A stretch of 64,000 nucleotides of DNA from Hymenolepis diminuta (GCA_900708905.1 CAADRB010000045.1:1088476-1152475); one strand, 5' to 3'. Counted from the first letter of the stretch, positions 47,301-61,200 are shown. The notes: generated from the sequence alone by a model not told the origin. Numbers and translations: made by a program.

Positions 47301-50150
47301 CAGTTCATGGTTTTCGTATTATATTGATCGCTGATATCCCTTTTTGATCGTTAGTTATTTTAAGGACAAGTACTGCTGAACTTTAATATTTTTGAGCTAT
47401 TAATTTCCCTAGTAAAATCGGCTATAATATTTTCCAAGCTCAGTTAGGTAAGCGCTTTTCAGTGCCCATCTTAGAGAGTGGCGTTATGGAGCCGCTGGTA
47501 AGAGATTCGAATTCCGCTATTCTATATTGTCCATACTTATTCTATGTGGTTGGCCCTCTCATTCACTGGTTGTGCTCCGGTGGGAATGGAATCTGTGATA
47601 TCTGACATTTCAGATGTGCTCGATGACCAATATTTTCTTTTTAAAACCCATCAGAGATAATTGAGTTTATCGTAGATAATATAGACCTCTAGGTAGTAAA
47701 ATATTCAAAAACTGGTTAATTTCTTTACGCATTATGACACGCAACCAGTTGTTCGCGTACAAATATAATAATGAATAACTATGGAAATCCATGCTCACAT
47801 CGATGCAAAGAACTCCAAGAATTATGATGCAAAACTCAAGGCCACATGTCCTATAGTAGAGAGGTTTAAGTGACTAAGGCGAATGTTTTTGTTTAGATCG
47901 CATTCAAAATAAGGTCCTTCGTTGTTGGCTATGTATGCTTGAACTGGACTGTATATAATTAAACCATTCAAAATATAATAAAAGGAATAAGAAATAATTG
48001 AAAGAAAATGACTAAATTGCATCAGTTGAGAGTCGCTATAAATTCGAGCGCACTTTTATTTAACGATAGCGCCTTGAAAAATGTATATGGATGAAGTAAG
48101 TCCATCGTAAATCTATATCGGTACACTTCTATTATCGTACGCTGTTCGTTACTAACATCGCGATTTACGTTGACTAGTTTGCTCATTTTGGGAAGCTTAA
48201 AATTCGAAACACTACAGTCTAGACCAATTTCTAAGAACTGTTTATTAACGTAGCATTTTCATGATCCCGTTCCCAATTCCTCTATGTTAGTATGAACCCG
48301 ATTGGAACATCGTTCTCCCTCAAAATGACACCACAAATATTCGTTCGATGGAATCAGGGAGGTTAAAAAGTCGCGTTTTGGAAATTATTGACAAGCTTCT
48401 CAAAGAGGGAATTATTTATCGCTCCGCGGATCCAATTGGTGGAATGTCCTCCTATCACGTAAGCTCCTCTTTGTTGCTCACTTTTGCCTGCACTTTGCGT
48501 CCATTACACTTCAACCATTTATTTTCGAATTTGGATTGATTTTCCATAACTGTTTATTTACTTGCCTTTTAACTTTTGATTTAGAGTCGACCTTTCAAGG
48601 GTCGTAAGATTGAAGAGCCCCAGATTTTTATTTACTAATTTTGTAATGTTTGTTAGCATCCATGTCAAACCAAAGGAATGTTGCACTTAATGATCAAAGG
48701 GAGGATTCTAAACGAAAAATTTTAAACCTTGATTCCTCTGTTTTGAAAGTTTTTGAGGTTCGTACTTTAATATCTCTCAGAATCTTTATTGTATGCTGTT
48801 CACATAAGTTTTGAGACCACTTTGCTTGCACCCAAAACTATTTTTGAATTATGATTAATTTTTCCTTGCTGTTTATGTATCCAAGTTTTTTAAAGACATA
48901 ATTTAAAGCGGACTCGATACTGGCCACTTTTAATAAATGGAATAGATGCTACAGTCAGATATTAACAGCCGTACGCGGTGCTTTAAATTTTATGCTAATC
49001 ATTTCAGGAATGTAAAATTGCCTTGAACACGTATATCCTGATTTTAATGATATCTTAAGCATCTTTTTCCCATAGCTTAATAGTCAGGTATGCTGAAAAC
49101 GCTACAGAATTATTGTTATCAATAACGCAATTTGTGTTTGTTAGTGTATTTGATTTTTTTTTTGGGAGGAACCAGATGAGTTATTTCAATGGGCACGTGT
49201 AATGATAGATGGTCGTAACACCATTCCAGTTCAAGTGCAAATATCTGAGGCTATCTATTATTTCTGTCTTCACGTCTGCCGATTCATAGGTCTTGAAATC
49301 ATACTTTTTATTTGTACGACTATATCTGATCTATCTCAGAGTAGCAGAACGCTAGTTTCTAAAGAATTAAGGGTGCATGCTCTCTTTCTAAGCCTGTTAT
49401 TTGGCGGACTTACAATCTGTTCAGTTAGTAAATAATATTATCCGAATCTCGTAGAACTCTTGGGTTTACCTATTTGTCTCTTTTAGACTACCTATTACTT
49501 TGTTTCGTTGTCATTAATACGCTTGTTATATATGCTTTTAACATTATTTATTTGAGTTAATATGATTTTTCATACGATACATATGGAACTGTGCTCGTGT
49601 TAGTTTTATTTTCCATTGGAAATTTTCAGTATACTCTCAAGAATAGACGATTGACCAAACACGTTTGCCAGATTATCTCCGTAGAACAAAAAGGTGAGCT
49701 TTCATATAATCAAATTTCATGAACTATTGTTCTTGATAGTCTATGTTATTAATATTTGTTATTTACTTTTAGCTACTTCGTGTGCTTTTAAACCTATTGA
49801 TATTATAGTAATCTGTGTTTTTTTAAAAGAATTTGTGGGGCTTCTGTGATTGAGAAGATTTCGTGTAAAAGTTTTTCTGTATTTTTAGTCGATGTTTTAA
49901 ATGAGTATCAATGGGTTTTAAATCTGCTTCAAGGCATGCGTTATGCTTCTTCTTTGCTTGCTTTTTAGATTTGGAAAGAGGTGTTTCTTTCAATGTCATC
50001 ATGGAAAAGTTGCGATCATTTGCTCCAACGGATAAATCTCAACGCCCCTATCGATCTATAACACGATCAGCTTTGGACAAAGTGATTAACTGCCTACTGG
50101 GAAAAAGTCAAATTTACACTGTTGGCCCCGACTGCTATAAAATAGCCTAG
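44392..50150 (+). CDS. STN1: STN1, CST telomere complex subunit
   Basis: STN1, with CTC1 and TEN1, forms CST, which binds single-stranded telomeric DNA and brings in polymerase alpha-primase for C-strand fill-in. Exons: 44392-44548, 44585-44680, 44721-44999, 46221-46345, 47002-47151, 48291-48458, 49630-49693 and 49969-50150. All borders are GT/AG, phases agree, and 1221 nt give 406 residues (human about 370). The N-terminal OB fold shows VLDPLTKMNFRILIGDIL, YVDIVGVVRRIDVRENYY and VDDGTGQVICTIWRKD (VDD from residue 85), then GDTVHLRGRLQLFRESI. The C-terminal winged helices show LKSRVLEIIDKLLKEGIIYR (exon 6) and the final LDKVINCLLGKSQIYTVG. Block order and spacing match STN1 rather than RPA2. 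An AATAAA lies about 207 bases after the stop. Exon 4 is the least conserved. Confidence 0.88.
45000..46220. other. STN1 intron 3
   Basis: 1221 bp. It contains several alternative acceptor-like sites (for example near 45026 and 45125). The one at 46220 is chosen because it restores CRIIKDPQEELDSLLQ in phase. No other gene is seen. Confidence 0.55.
47152..48290. other. STN1 intron 5
   Basis: 1139-bp intron holding an S2 repeat in reverse orientation (47450-47645). It ends in CTATGTTAG before exon 6. Nothing else is seen. Confidence 0.6.
47450..47645 (-). repeat. SINE-like repeat S2
   Basis: The reverse complement reads, in order, 'atcgagcacatctgaaatgtc', a degenerate B box 'agattccattccc', 'gagagggccaaccacat', 'gcggaattcgaatctcttacc' and 'cactctctaagatgggcactg'. 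This is collinear with the 19.5-kb copy over nearly its whole length. It sits inside STN1 intron 5. Confidence 0.65.
48459..49629. other. STN1 intron 6
   Basis: 1171-bp intron. A plus-strand frame around 49165-49270 (reading DELFQWARVMIDGRNTIPVQ) is open and not obviously random. Including it is not needed for phase, and it does not resemble STN1, so it is left out. It could be a cassette exon. Confidence 0.5.
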
Positions 50151-52278
50151 ATTTATTTTTATTACTTTTTATACATTACTCCTATTTGAAATTATTTTTC
50201 ACCTAAATTTACTTTTTACTCTTCACGTCTAATTGTTATTGTTAAATTTAATTGATTAATATAACCTCTATTGTGGACATCTTGTAATGAATTTATTTCT
50301 TTTGCGTCATTGGACATTATAATAGTTACTTACGATGGTAAATTTTGTACAACTGAAATAAATGGACCTTCGAAATTTTTATTTAGTCTCTTCGATTAAA
50401 TAAATTGTATAAACACTAAGGATATGGAAGGGTGGAGGGTTTAGGTCCTGAAATTCGAATATTAAAGCATTAAAGTGTGATGAGGGGAATCACGTTCAGT
50501 AAACAAAGTGTATTCAATTTGATGAATCCAGATTTCAATTCCTAACCTGATTTCATTTTGCTCTTGTTTACTCCTTATCATTTTTTTACTGTTTTTGGAG
50601 TTGAGAATTTTCTGAACTTAGCATGCATATCTTCAAGTAATAACAGAGAATCTGATTAATATAAACTCACTTGACAAATCTTTTCAAGTGATTCTGCAGG
50701 ACTAAATCATCCCAGTTTCTATCTTTGTTTTAGGTAATGCAAAAAGTACATGGGAAAGTACTTGAACAAGAGAAACAATGAACAGGTTAAGTGAGACATG
50801 ACACTTGGGTTTGACTTCATTCTAAATAGTGGCCTGATCAAATTCGCTTTATACACTTGGTATGATCAGCCATGTATATGTAAAACTACTGATGAAATTG
50901 TAATCCATCTTTACTGTACTTAGTCCCACTCAATCGACTTTACGATAGGCTTCGGTTTTGTTCTCATTATTTGTCTACTTGCCATTAGTCTAATGTGTTC
51001 TATTGTTCTATATGCAAGACCGAAAATAACCTCAAATTGCAAATTATGCTCTAATTAAAAATGCTTCTAAATCGAAAATCTGCCATTTTGTTGCCGTTAT
51101 ATTCAAAATATTTTACAATATTAAAATTTTTACTATCATGTGTATAGGACGGTGGGACATTTAGCCAACACTAATTTTTCTTATCAATCAAAAATACACT
51201 TGGATTATTATGTTCGAACTCTTTCGTTTGGTTGGTTGTTGTAATCGCCCACGCAAGCCTACTGACGTCTTTAGGTCCAATTATTCATGCATTAACCATA
51301 TTAGTAAGGTTTTAATGCCCACATATCTGTAAAAACTTTCCATGTCTGAAAATATCATAATCGTCCGTCTGACATAAGTATGATCTTTTGATTCTCTTGG
51401 AAAAATGATATTATAAAAGATCGTTTACAACTCACTCCTTATAAAATACCTTTAGACATTAAAATGTTCGGTTAAAGTTGGTTCTGAAAATCTAGAGACG
51501 GAAGTGGCACTATCGCTCAATCTTTTGAAATTGATACGATAGGGTATATGGCTTCTTCTACAATCAGACGAATGTAAATTGCCTTGTGAAACGCTAGATT
51601 ACGAAAATGTAGCTAAGTACAAATGTTCGCTCTTGAGAACCAAAATCCGCAAATCATACAGGCGGCTTTATAGCTGAGATTAATTGAATGGAACACCCTA
51701 AAATTCCCGAGCCACGAAAACCTTATGGGTAAAGGGGCTCCAATCGCAACTTAGATGGTGTTGGAACCGTTGGTTTTAATACCGAGATCTCCAAATTTCA
51801 CAATACCCCTCTCATTCCTCAATAAATTTAATGTCGAATGACATACGTCTCTTCTTCAAATCGCATAATTGATGCGATCTTTTAAAGTAATAGGAGATTC
51901 GGAAACTCAAGACCACTAATTTTATAACGTAGTTCAGAGAGCATTATGAACCTGCAAGTCGATGCATTAATACGGTTTGAATTTCAAATAAAACCTTCTC
52001 TATTAAATTACGGGAATCGGGAAGTCTGGAGCTGCTTCACAATTCACTTGCATATCGTTTGGACAATATACTGGAATATAAATGCTTCTTAAAATCAGTG
52101 CAATAACAAGTAACCAGAATAGTTATAATTAAACATAAATGGCCAAAGTTAACAGAAAATGGCCGTGTCATTGTAATTAGTAAAACTATATACGTGAGCA
52201 GGACGCACAACATTAGACACGAAATAGTGCGAAATCACTAAGTAAATACTGTGAGTACGGTTTATCCATATCAAGAGT
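50151..52278. other. Intergenic region between STN1 and the GPCR gene (convergent)
   Basis: 2.1 kb between two convergent 3' ends. Apart from the AATAAA for STN1, no gene or repeat family is recognised. Confidence 0.5.
50357..50362 (+). promoter_or_regulatory. Candidate polyadenylation signal of STN1
   Basis: AATAAA about 207 bases downstream of the STN1 stop codon. It is plausible by position, but no cleavage site can be seen. Confidence 0.45.
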
Positions 52279-55200
52279 TCATTTATTCTCATTTTTTCCG
52301 TCATCTTCACAAACATCAGTGTCGTCTTTTGCTTCGGTCATTTCCATCATGCCTTCTTCCGCCTCACTTCCACATCCTTGAGGATCTTTTCGATTACTAG
52401 AACTGTTTCCATGGATAACTGGCGTATAGAGACAAGCGCAACAGCACAGACCCGTTAGCGCATGTCGAAAATGCACGCCAAACATCAAGTGGATTATTGG
52501 CTTCAGTACAATGGATATTATATTCAGACATTCAATTGCCATCTCCGTGTATACAGGATTCATTTCCACATATTTCTCCAATTCCAATGCGAGAAGAATT
52601 AGTCTTGGAATCTTGGTGATTAACAGGAGAAAGCCCAAACAGACTGTGATGACGACGTTAGCAGTCTCCTTGAGAGTTTGTCTAGGTGGAGGTACCAAGA
52701 AGTAGAATGGCATGAGGTCTGACCTCTTTTTAAAAGGGATTCCACAATAAAACACTTGATGATCACCCATAATTGATACCTTTTGGAGATTTTTGTCTTT
52801 GAATGTAGACAGTCTGGGGTTATCGAAGGGGTAGCTCGTTGGATTACCAGGGATTTCGAGATCAGGTTCTTCAATAACATCTCCATTGTGTTTTTGTTGA
52901 GCCTCACCGTTTGGATCGCAGTTTGCAAAGTTGTTGCCACAACAGCAGTAGGCAGAGTAGGAACAGAGACTTGTTACAGTTTTCCACTTTGATGAACCCA
53001 GATCGACCATCCTGGAAACAGCCATACTTGTTAGCATTCCAACGCCGAGGTAGGGGAGAAACATTTCAACTGGAACGTTGAGGAGGTAGTCCACTAAGCT
53101 CCTAAAATGCAGATATACATGATATCATATTTGGCCCATTTAATAAAAAAAATTAACAATGGTATGACTTAAACTAAAGGAAGTATAGCCTTCAATCTTA
53201 TATTTACTAAGATCTTAGGTTTGAAACTTTTTACTTCATACCCGTATGTCCTGGCGGAACTGTTTGGTAGTGTTTCTTTTAGTTGGATCTCAATTTGAGG
53301 AATTGGGTAACTAATGCCAATAGAAAACAGTTTGCCTTCGTTTACGTTTTAGTAATATGCATTTCATAATTTTATTCTAATTCATTTAAGAACTAAGAAA
53401 AGTTGTATCTGCCAGAATTTTGAAGACTGAATGGATGCACCATTCCTATCTTATTAGAGATCTGTTGGTTGATGTCAAAATTAATTTAGTAATTATTCGG
53501 AGGGTAGTTCTTCTAGTTAGTATAACTGTTAGCCGAGATACTAGCCGGATGACACGAGCTTGCACGGTTTTGGCATAGTAGAACTCGCAAGACTCCACTC
53601 AAGATGACCTCTAATCGATAATAGTCAAGAAAACATCTTGACGATTCCTCATAGGGAAAACAACTAATGAATGTAGTGTCAGTCATTACATTTGCGTCGG
53701 TCTCCAGTCCCAAGTGTGGGACTCAAGGTGTGCCTCATACTCCCCTTCTGTTTAAACAATCATGATTGGCTGTCTGTTAAAATTGCCTGCTAACTGTGGA
53801 TAAACACATCTTGATTCTGAAAGCGTGTAAGAAGAGGTGACTTTGAATATTCATTCACCGGTTAACGCCTTAATACGGTTAAAATCCAAGTAGCAACAGG
53901 AGGCTATAACCAAATCGTGCAGACCATCGCCTGCGGCAAACAGATGTTCTTATTCGTGTAAAAGGTAAACATTTGATTTAAACCAAGGATATTTCTTATC
54001 ATTAATTCCAGTAATCAAATTTAATAAACCGAAATTAAGGGCCAAAAAATAAAGAGCGTCATTACTGTGTCCATTCGGTTAAATCATAGAGAACTTATGT
54101 TTGCATTGGACATGAGCAAAATCAAATAATTTCAATATTCTTAACAGAGCTTGCCTCTCGGTCAGAGTTATTCGACCAATGTCCCTTCTAGTAAGTACTT
54201 GGAAATGAAGTTTCCAAACCACTACAGTACTAGTTAACCAGGCGGCTGAATCAATAAAGACAGTTGCATTTGATTAAGGGAAGGCAATCACTCTTTTTTG
54301 CTACAAGCCTGACCCTTCTGAATTATCATAGTCAGTGTACAATTTCGATTACTTAAGGGGCTATGCACTGTTATAATGGTGATGTAATTTAATATTTATA
54401 TCAAATATATGGATTGGACAGGAAGATCCATAGTTGTCAATACTACACTTATTGGAAAGAGAAAAGGATGATTAATTACTTATTTGTTATTAAAAAACTT
54501 CCCAGATAAGAAATTTCGGGTGTTACTTTCAGTCAGAGCTTCGCTTTGGAAGCTATTGAGCAAACGGTGGAATTGGGTGCTGTCATTTCGATAACAAGGA
54601 TTTAAATGCATACACTTTATTCATGAATTTCTCAAACCGGTTCCCATTTATTTGACAGCATTTGCTAAAAAGCGTATATATGGAGGTATGCAAGATAATA
54701 AATTTAGGTGGAGCAAAATGGGAAGATGGCTTAAGTTAGTCATTCTAAGAACAAAATTAATTTGTTACAATAATAACAATCTCACTATCTTTTCCAAAGA
54801 TGAACTCCAGTAAGCTCTGATATATTAAAAAATATTTATGATAGTTTTATCTAACTGTTTTATGCTATAAGACAGTGGGACGGCCAACTTGTCATTAAGT
54901 TATGTGTGTAGTAGACATGACCCGTTTTAAGGATTAAGTCAAGATACTTTAAACTTTTGAGCATCAGGATATCACCCATATCCGAAATGAAAGCGGATTT
55001 AATGCACCTAAAATAAAAATAAAACATGACTCTAGGTATTCAGGTTTCATTATTTACTGACATTCTGTCCCTCCACTTCACCTCTTATTGGACTGTTTTA
55101 CCGTTCAGACACTTCCCAAGAATAAAAATTGTGTTGCGGAGCTAGTAATAAAAACAATAAAATGGGAGTTATATAAAAAAGCGGACAACCTGATGAATTC

Positions 55201-58200
55201 ATACTATAGAGAATGGAAGGCCCTCTGACTTTTTACTCTTACATCCAATTCCCTGTTCTTTCACTTTTTATTTAAATATTCTGCTATTCAATGTTTCCAA
55301 TAATTAACAGTAAAAAGTAGAATTAAATACATAAACAGTCACACAACTGCTGACTATATTATATTTTAAGATACCACAACAAGGATTTAATAATACGAAT
55401 GAGTGTTAAGTGAGCTATCGTTAAAAAAAAGTAGGAAATCGATACACATTGTTATTAATGCACTGCACAAATGAATGCATTTTCGAATTAATGAATTGGC
55501 ATAATCACAGAACATGAAGTATGAATCACCACGCGTTTCCACACTTTTATCCAAGCCATCAATAATTCCTGAGATCTAACTTGTCGAGTCCACATATTGG
55601 CACTAAATCCTGCGGTGACCTCAAGTTCCCATATAGAGCCTGTGTCCTCAAGTTGTTACTTTTAATTAGCGGGGTAAGTCAATGAAGTGGACCTCGAATG
55701 AGCCTTGCTCAACTCTGCGGTGACCTCAATTCTTCACAGCCATGTCCGAAACCACTTCTATCTGTTTGTTCTACTTTTACTCTTTTCCCTTGAAACCATA
55801 TGAAAACCCCCTTTATACAAAACCTACCCAACAACCAAACAGTTACCGACTCCTAAGTTTCTTCCCTCTCCCCATTAATCACTATCTTAGTCTCGAATCT
55901 TCATTGTGGCTTGCCCAATAAAACCTTGGTCTATACAACCGCTGTTTTCTAGTATTAGAACCGTTATTGTTGTTGTTAACTGTCAACTCTAATGGCTACT
56001 TCCACATACAAATGTCCACTTGTGACCAGCTGTCTTCATGTTCTATATCAGATAAATTTTCGGTCGACTCCACGATCAGGTAAGCGATAAGTGAAAATAA
56101 AATTTCTCACTTAATATACTGAAAACATACATCGGTTTTAACTATTTTGTCAAATCATTGAGAAATTTATTTGATTAAATGAATCTTCTTACGGTTTTAA
56201 TTCCAGAAAATGTTAATTAATGAGCAGAAGCGGAGCCCTACAATAATTATAGCTATTTTGTCCTCCAATCAATAGTCCTTCGTTACTTACTTATGTAATT
56301 TTGAATCCTGTAATTAAAAGCAAGTGTAAATTTTCGATTTTAGACCTGTTCGAATCTCTGGATAATGTGAACAAGATGCTCGTCTGTCAACAACAGATAT
56401 CTAACCCTACTGACTATGGAGATGCTTGAGAGTGAAGACTAAATTATTCGTCGAAAGATTTACGTAAACGTACTTTATATTCAGAAGAACCAACTCCCAA
56501 TGACCATGGTAATAATATCGATTCCTATTATGAGTGCTGCTGCTGATATCTATTTCGCCTCGATATTTTGAATCGCTATAACTGGAAAATAAATGGCCCA
56601 TTAAAACTTGCTTCTTTAAACCATGGGCACAAATTCATTATTACTGTCCTCTGTGAAAATTGTGAGTGTTTTAGCATTTCAGATGATTTTGGAAGTAGGA
56701 AGTAAAAAATATATAAATTAAAACTTACAATTATGATTATTATGAAAAAACAAAAAAACGCTTATTTGTGAAAAAATTTGTTACATTTTCCTTCATAGAA
56801 CTTAATAATAGCAAATCTAGTTTGACTATATTAGCAGCATTTTTCCTACTTTTTGATCAAACAATAGAGTCGATAATTTGACACTATGAACCATTTTTCA
56901 GTTTAAGAGAAACATTTTTTCAGATAATGAAATTCATAAAAAACACGCCTTCATTATGTAAGAGGTTCACAATTTGGTAGTTACAAATCGGCCAATGTTA
57001 ATTTACCTATTCTCGAAATATTTTTGCCTAATATTATTAAGTGAAATACTTTTCTTATTTTAAATAGACCATAACCACACTTTGACAACACACACAGTTC
57101 ACATACTTAGGCATTGATTTATCCGAATCTCATTCACATTCTGCTTTTAGAAGTCATTTGACACTCGTATCTCCAAATTGGACACTAAAATCTTTTATTC
57201 ACATATGCATTCAAAAAACCGCTACTATTATCTCACTGCAGAGGAGACGGGTGAGACCAAGTAGTCTCCCACTTCGGTTGAAATTCAAAACGATTGAGAA
57301 GGAGAATAATTTGCTAACACGGGATCTCCAGATCTTCCAGAGTCTATAGTTTTCACATTAGGGCAACTTGCCACTTTTTGTTGCTTTATTCGAAAATCCT
57401 GGACACATGGACGTCCGAGAGATCGTTTTCGTATCATATTGCCTCTATTGGTGATCACAGATCTCTTGCTGAATCTCTGTAATTTTCTTTAGATTGGTCT
57501 CTCTTATGCCCAAGACGTCAATTTGATGGGTTATAAATTGAATGAATGTTACCTAATCTTCTTATTCTTAATAGGCGGACTTCAAATGCTAATTTTGCTA
57601 CTTCACCTTTTTATTCCGCCTTGGCATTGATAATCAGTCTCACCTCGGGGTTTATTACATCTCTGAATTTCCAGAAACCGCCTGAAACAGTTCCCAGCTC
57701 AAGCTTTGTTAAATACCGTAATGTCGCAGTTGAAGTAAACTTCACTGTTTCTATCAAAAAATATGAAGGTATCATGGTCATGTAGCAGGAACCAATTCAT
57801 ATGACGAAAATGTAGGCGCCTTTTCTTGTGCGATTATCGGACGGTTGATCGATGGCAGCTAGTTTATTAGAGTGCTTTACTTAGGTCGCTATCTTACTTT
57901 TCTCAATCTTGTTATTAAGAAAGAACACAGAGATTCCGTTTTATATTAGTTTGACACTCTTGACAGGGTGAGAAAATAGTACATCTATCAGCGACTGATG
58001 TCTCTCTGCGTATTACTTTACCGATACATAGATATCGGCGCCAAAACATTACCTAAAAATTACCCATCAGAAATTCTACCTGAATAACTAGGTTCTAATG
58101 ACCATGGTGAAAAACATGGATTCATCTGTCAGCTCAATTGAATTGGATCAATAAATAACCTTAACAAAAGTCATGGTTAATGTTATATACATGAATAATA

Positions 58201-61200
58201 AATGGTTAAAAAACGTTCAGAAAAGGAATAAAAGTTCATTATCCATATCTAAACAAGTAGGGTAATAATACGTAAAACTTATGGGCCTATTTTAGCATAT
58301 CAGATGAAATTGGAAATGGGAACAAAGCACATGGGTTGAATAACTGTATGATTATTTATGCAAAAGTGAATATGGAACCTGGCAGAGACATATTTTTTGG
58401 TTTGATCTCTTTTACTATCCATACTAATGGATATAAAATTACATTTTTAATCGCGAGGACGTACAAACCACCCAACTACAAAGGCAAGCACCAAATCTAT
58501 AAAAATGTTTTTCGCAGGAAAGTTTATATATTGATTAAAATGCCACTGAAATCCTATTTACCGAAAATGGGTTGTTCTAACTCTACACTTACACACTTTA
58601 TCCAAGAATCTAGTGATCAAATTATAAAATTTGAACTTTGAAACAGTTAGGACAACAATTAACTCTAATAATTATATAACCCCAATTCACCGCACCAAGA
58701 GTTAAATAATACTCAACTCTGATCTCAGTTTCCACTCCACTCCCATCCCTCCATTTCACTCATTGTGACTATTTTGATATTTGCAATATGCACATAAGAT
58801 AGAAAGCTAACAAAGATAAAGCTGTAGTTATTTCTTTGTTTTGAGATGATTAATTTCCAAATTTGGTCTCTAATTTATCCATCATTCTCATAAATATTCA
58901 CGTCCGCACCGCTTTTGACAGTTGACGGAACAAAAACTGTTATCGATCTAGTGGTGTTTTAACCTTCAAAGAGCAATAACATGAAGACGACCCGTATTCA
59001 TATATATGGTCTCTGTGGCATAAAGTGTGTTGGAATAAATGGGCTTCTATCTTATCCCTCACTAAGTCTTAGGTAACTGTAGTCTAAAGATATCTGGTAG
59101 GCACATAGATCATAGCGTCAGAAACAAGCATTACAACAGTATAGACGAATATAAAAATATACTTTCTCAAGATTAAAACAAGCTGAATACTTTTGCTCTG
59201 CTATGCGTAAACCAATAAACGGTTCTAAAACTCCAAAAAATTGGAGTGGCATCATCCCTATCTTTAAAATTGGGTCAATTCTGGTGTATGCTTTCTTCTG
59301 CAATTAGATAAACTTCAGCTTAACGAGACTAAGAAAATGTTAATAAAACCTTATTTTTACTCTAGAAAGCCAACACCTAGTATAATTTTCACTCATTCGT
59401 CTTGTAAGATAGACAACAACAGAAAGCTGTCAACAATTACAAGAAATTCGGCTATTAAAGACAGAGACCCTTGAAGGATGAATCCCCATGCACGTTTCCG
59501 AAATCTTTCATCCATTTCATCACTAATCACTGGGACCCAATTATCTCGACCCCAAAGTGGTGTTTGAAGTGGTTGACCCTACTGTAACCTCAAGCTCCCT
59601 GCGGATAAACATCGTGTGTCCTCAAGCGCTTAATTGTAATATTCGGAAAAAGCTAATTAAGTGGTCCTTGAATGATCTTTGCAAGGGCTCAGTTTCCATC
59701 TTTTCATGCTATTTCTCCTTTCCTATAACCGTCCCGTTTCATTGGAAGTACACTGCACTTGAGTCCTCATGCGTGTCGTCGCCCAAGTGACTCATAAACT
59801 GCTTTTCAATAGCCACATGCACACACAGATATACGCTTGTCAGACTTACTCCCACGCTGCCTTCTGATCGCCTTCGTTCCTCAATTCTCTCTTAACCTCC
59901 AGACCCCTTTATCACGGTTCGTTCAATACATTTTGGTCTAATCAACTCTTGGTGTTTTGCTCCACAATTGTTATTAGCTCTTACTCAAACAGCTACGAAT
60001 TGGTGACTGTTATTGCTGTTGTTGGTAGTTATTCAAACTTCAACACACTAACCGCGACCGAAGCTATGTAGAAATATTGGTTTCAAGACAAAATCCTACA
60101 TATTGTCTTTCTCCTATGCTACATATAAGAAAATGCCATGTTCCCAAAATAATTCTTATTTTCAGGATTCTTTATTTTTCACGTTTTAAATTCTACTTCT
60201 CTTAGTTCCCTTTTATTTGAACGAATTTACTTATATTACGGTTGTAAATGGCGCATAATATGAATCAACCTATCGATACAAAACGTGCGTCCTATTTTGA
60301 TAAGGTGATTTGGGTCGTTTTGTATTGTGGCGTTTTCGAGTTGTATTTGTAACTAGGGTCGGTTAGGGTATCCTACAGAATAGAGCAGATTACCGAATTT
60401 TGTTTAAATTGGCTTAAAGAAAAGTTTTAGAATTACATAAGAGGAATGTTCTCAAAGATGAGAGACTTTCAGCTACTTTTAAGTAATTCAGGTGAGTTTT
60501 TTCTCACATACTTACTCGTTTACAATGGATAAAACAAATATGATATCGGAGTTATGTTAAAGCATATGTGAAAACATCCTGACTGCTTAGAGGACAATCA
60601 AAGTTTCCATTTCTGTGTGAACGTACCTATATATAACGCTGTTTCCCACAGATGTGAAGACCACCTTGTATCCATTGGGAATCTGTAGGTTCGGCACACT
60701 CCGGAATTCAAAGAAACGTGGAATTATGTAGCAGAAAGAGAGCAGGAGGACCACAGAGATTATTCTCACATGACGTTGAATTGAAGTTACTGACTTTGAG
60801 AAGTAACCTCGTCGAAGATAAAGATATCTTTCCACTAGCAAAGAAACCATCAACCAGACCTACAAGGAAATGCTTGATACTAAATGTAAAATATTTCAGG
60901 GAAAAAACATTAGAAAACTTCTTGTTGAGGTGGTGATATTGTAATCTATGACACCTTAAGTGAACTCTTGTGTGCTCTACTGCTTTTAAAATGCCTTCCG
61001 CTAGTCTCATCTACCTACTCTAAGACTTTCATCAAATATCTTTAAAAATATCGTTTTGTTTCCAAATTTTATATCTACCAAGGCCGTAATTGAAACAGCT
61101 ATTAGCGAAGCATAAAGAGGTGAGGTCCTATTTAAGAGTATTAATGATTTTTATTAAAAAAAGAACATGAGAACAAAAATAAAAAGATTTTTGAAATTTA

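Larger units (their letters stand above)
53102..60626. other. GPCR intron 2, 7.5 kb, no gene seen
   Basis: A large AT-rich intron with two reverse-oriented R2 repeats (55612-55975 and 59583-60030). Open frames such as the one at 58336-58641 have no protein-like features. About 58690-58760 has a short 'caccaagagtta' phrase shared with the R2 terminus, probably another fragment. Confidence 0.55.

Noticed and set aside
58336..58641. 101-codon plus-strand frame in GPCR intron 2
   Set aside because: Random-looking composition, with no motif and no splice or homology support.
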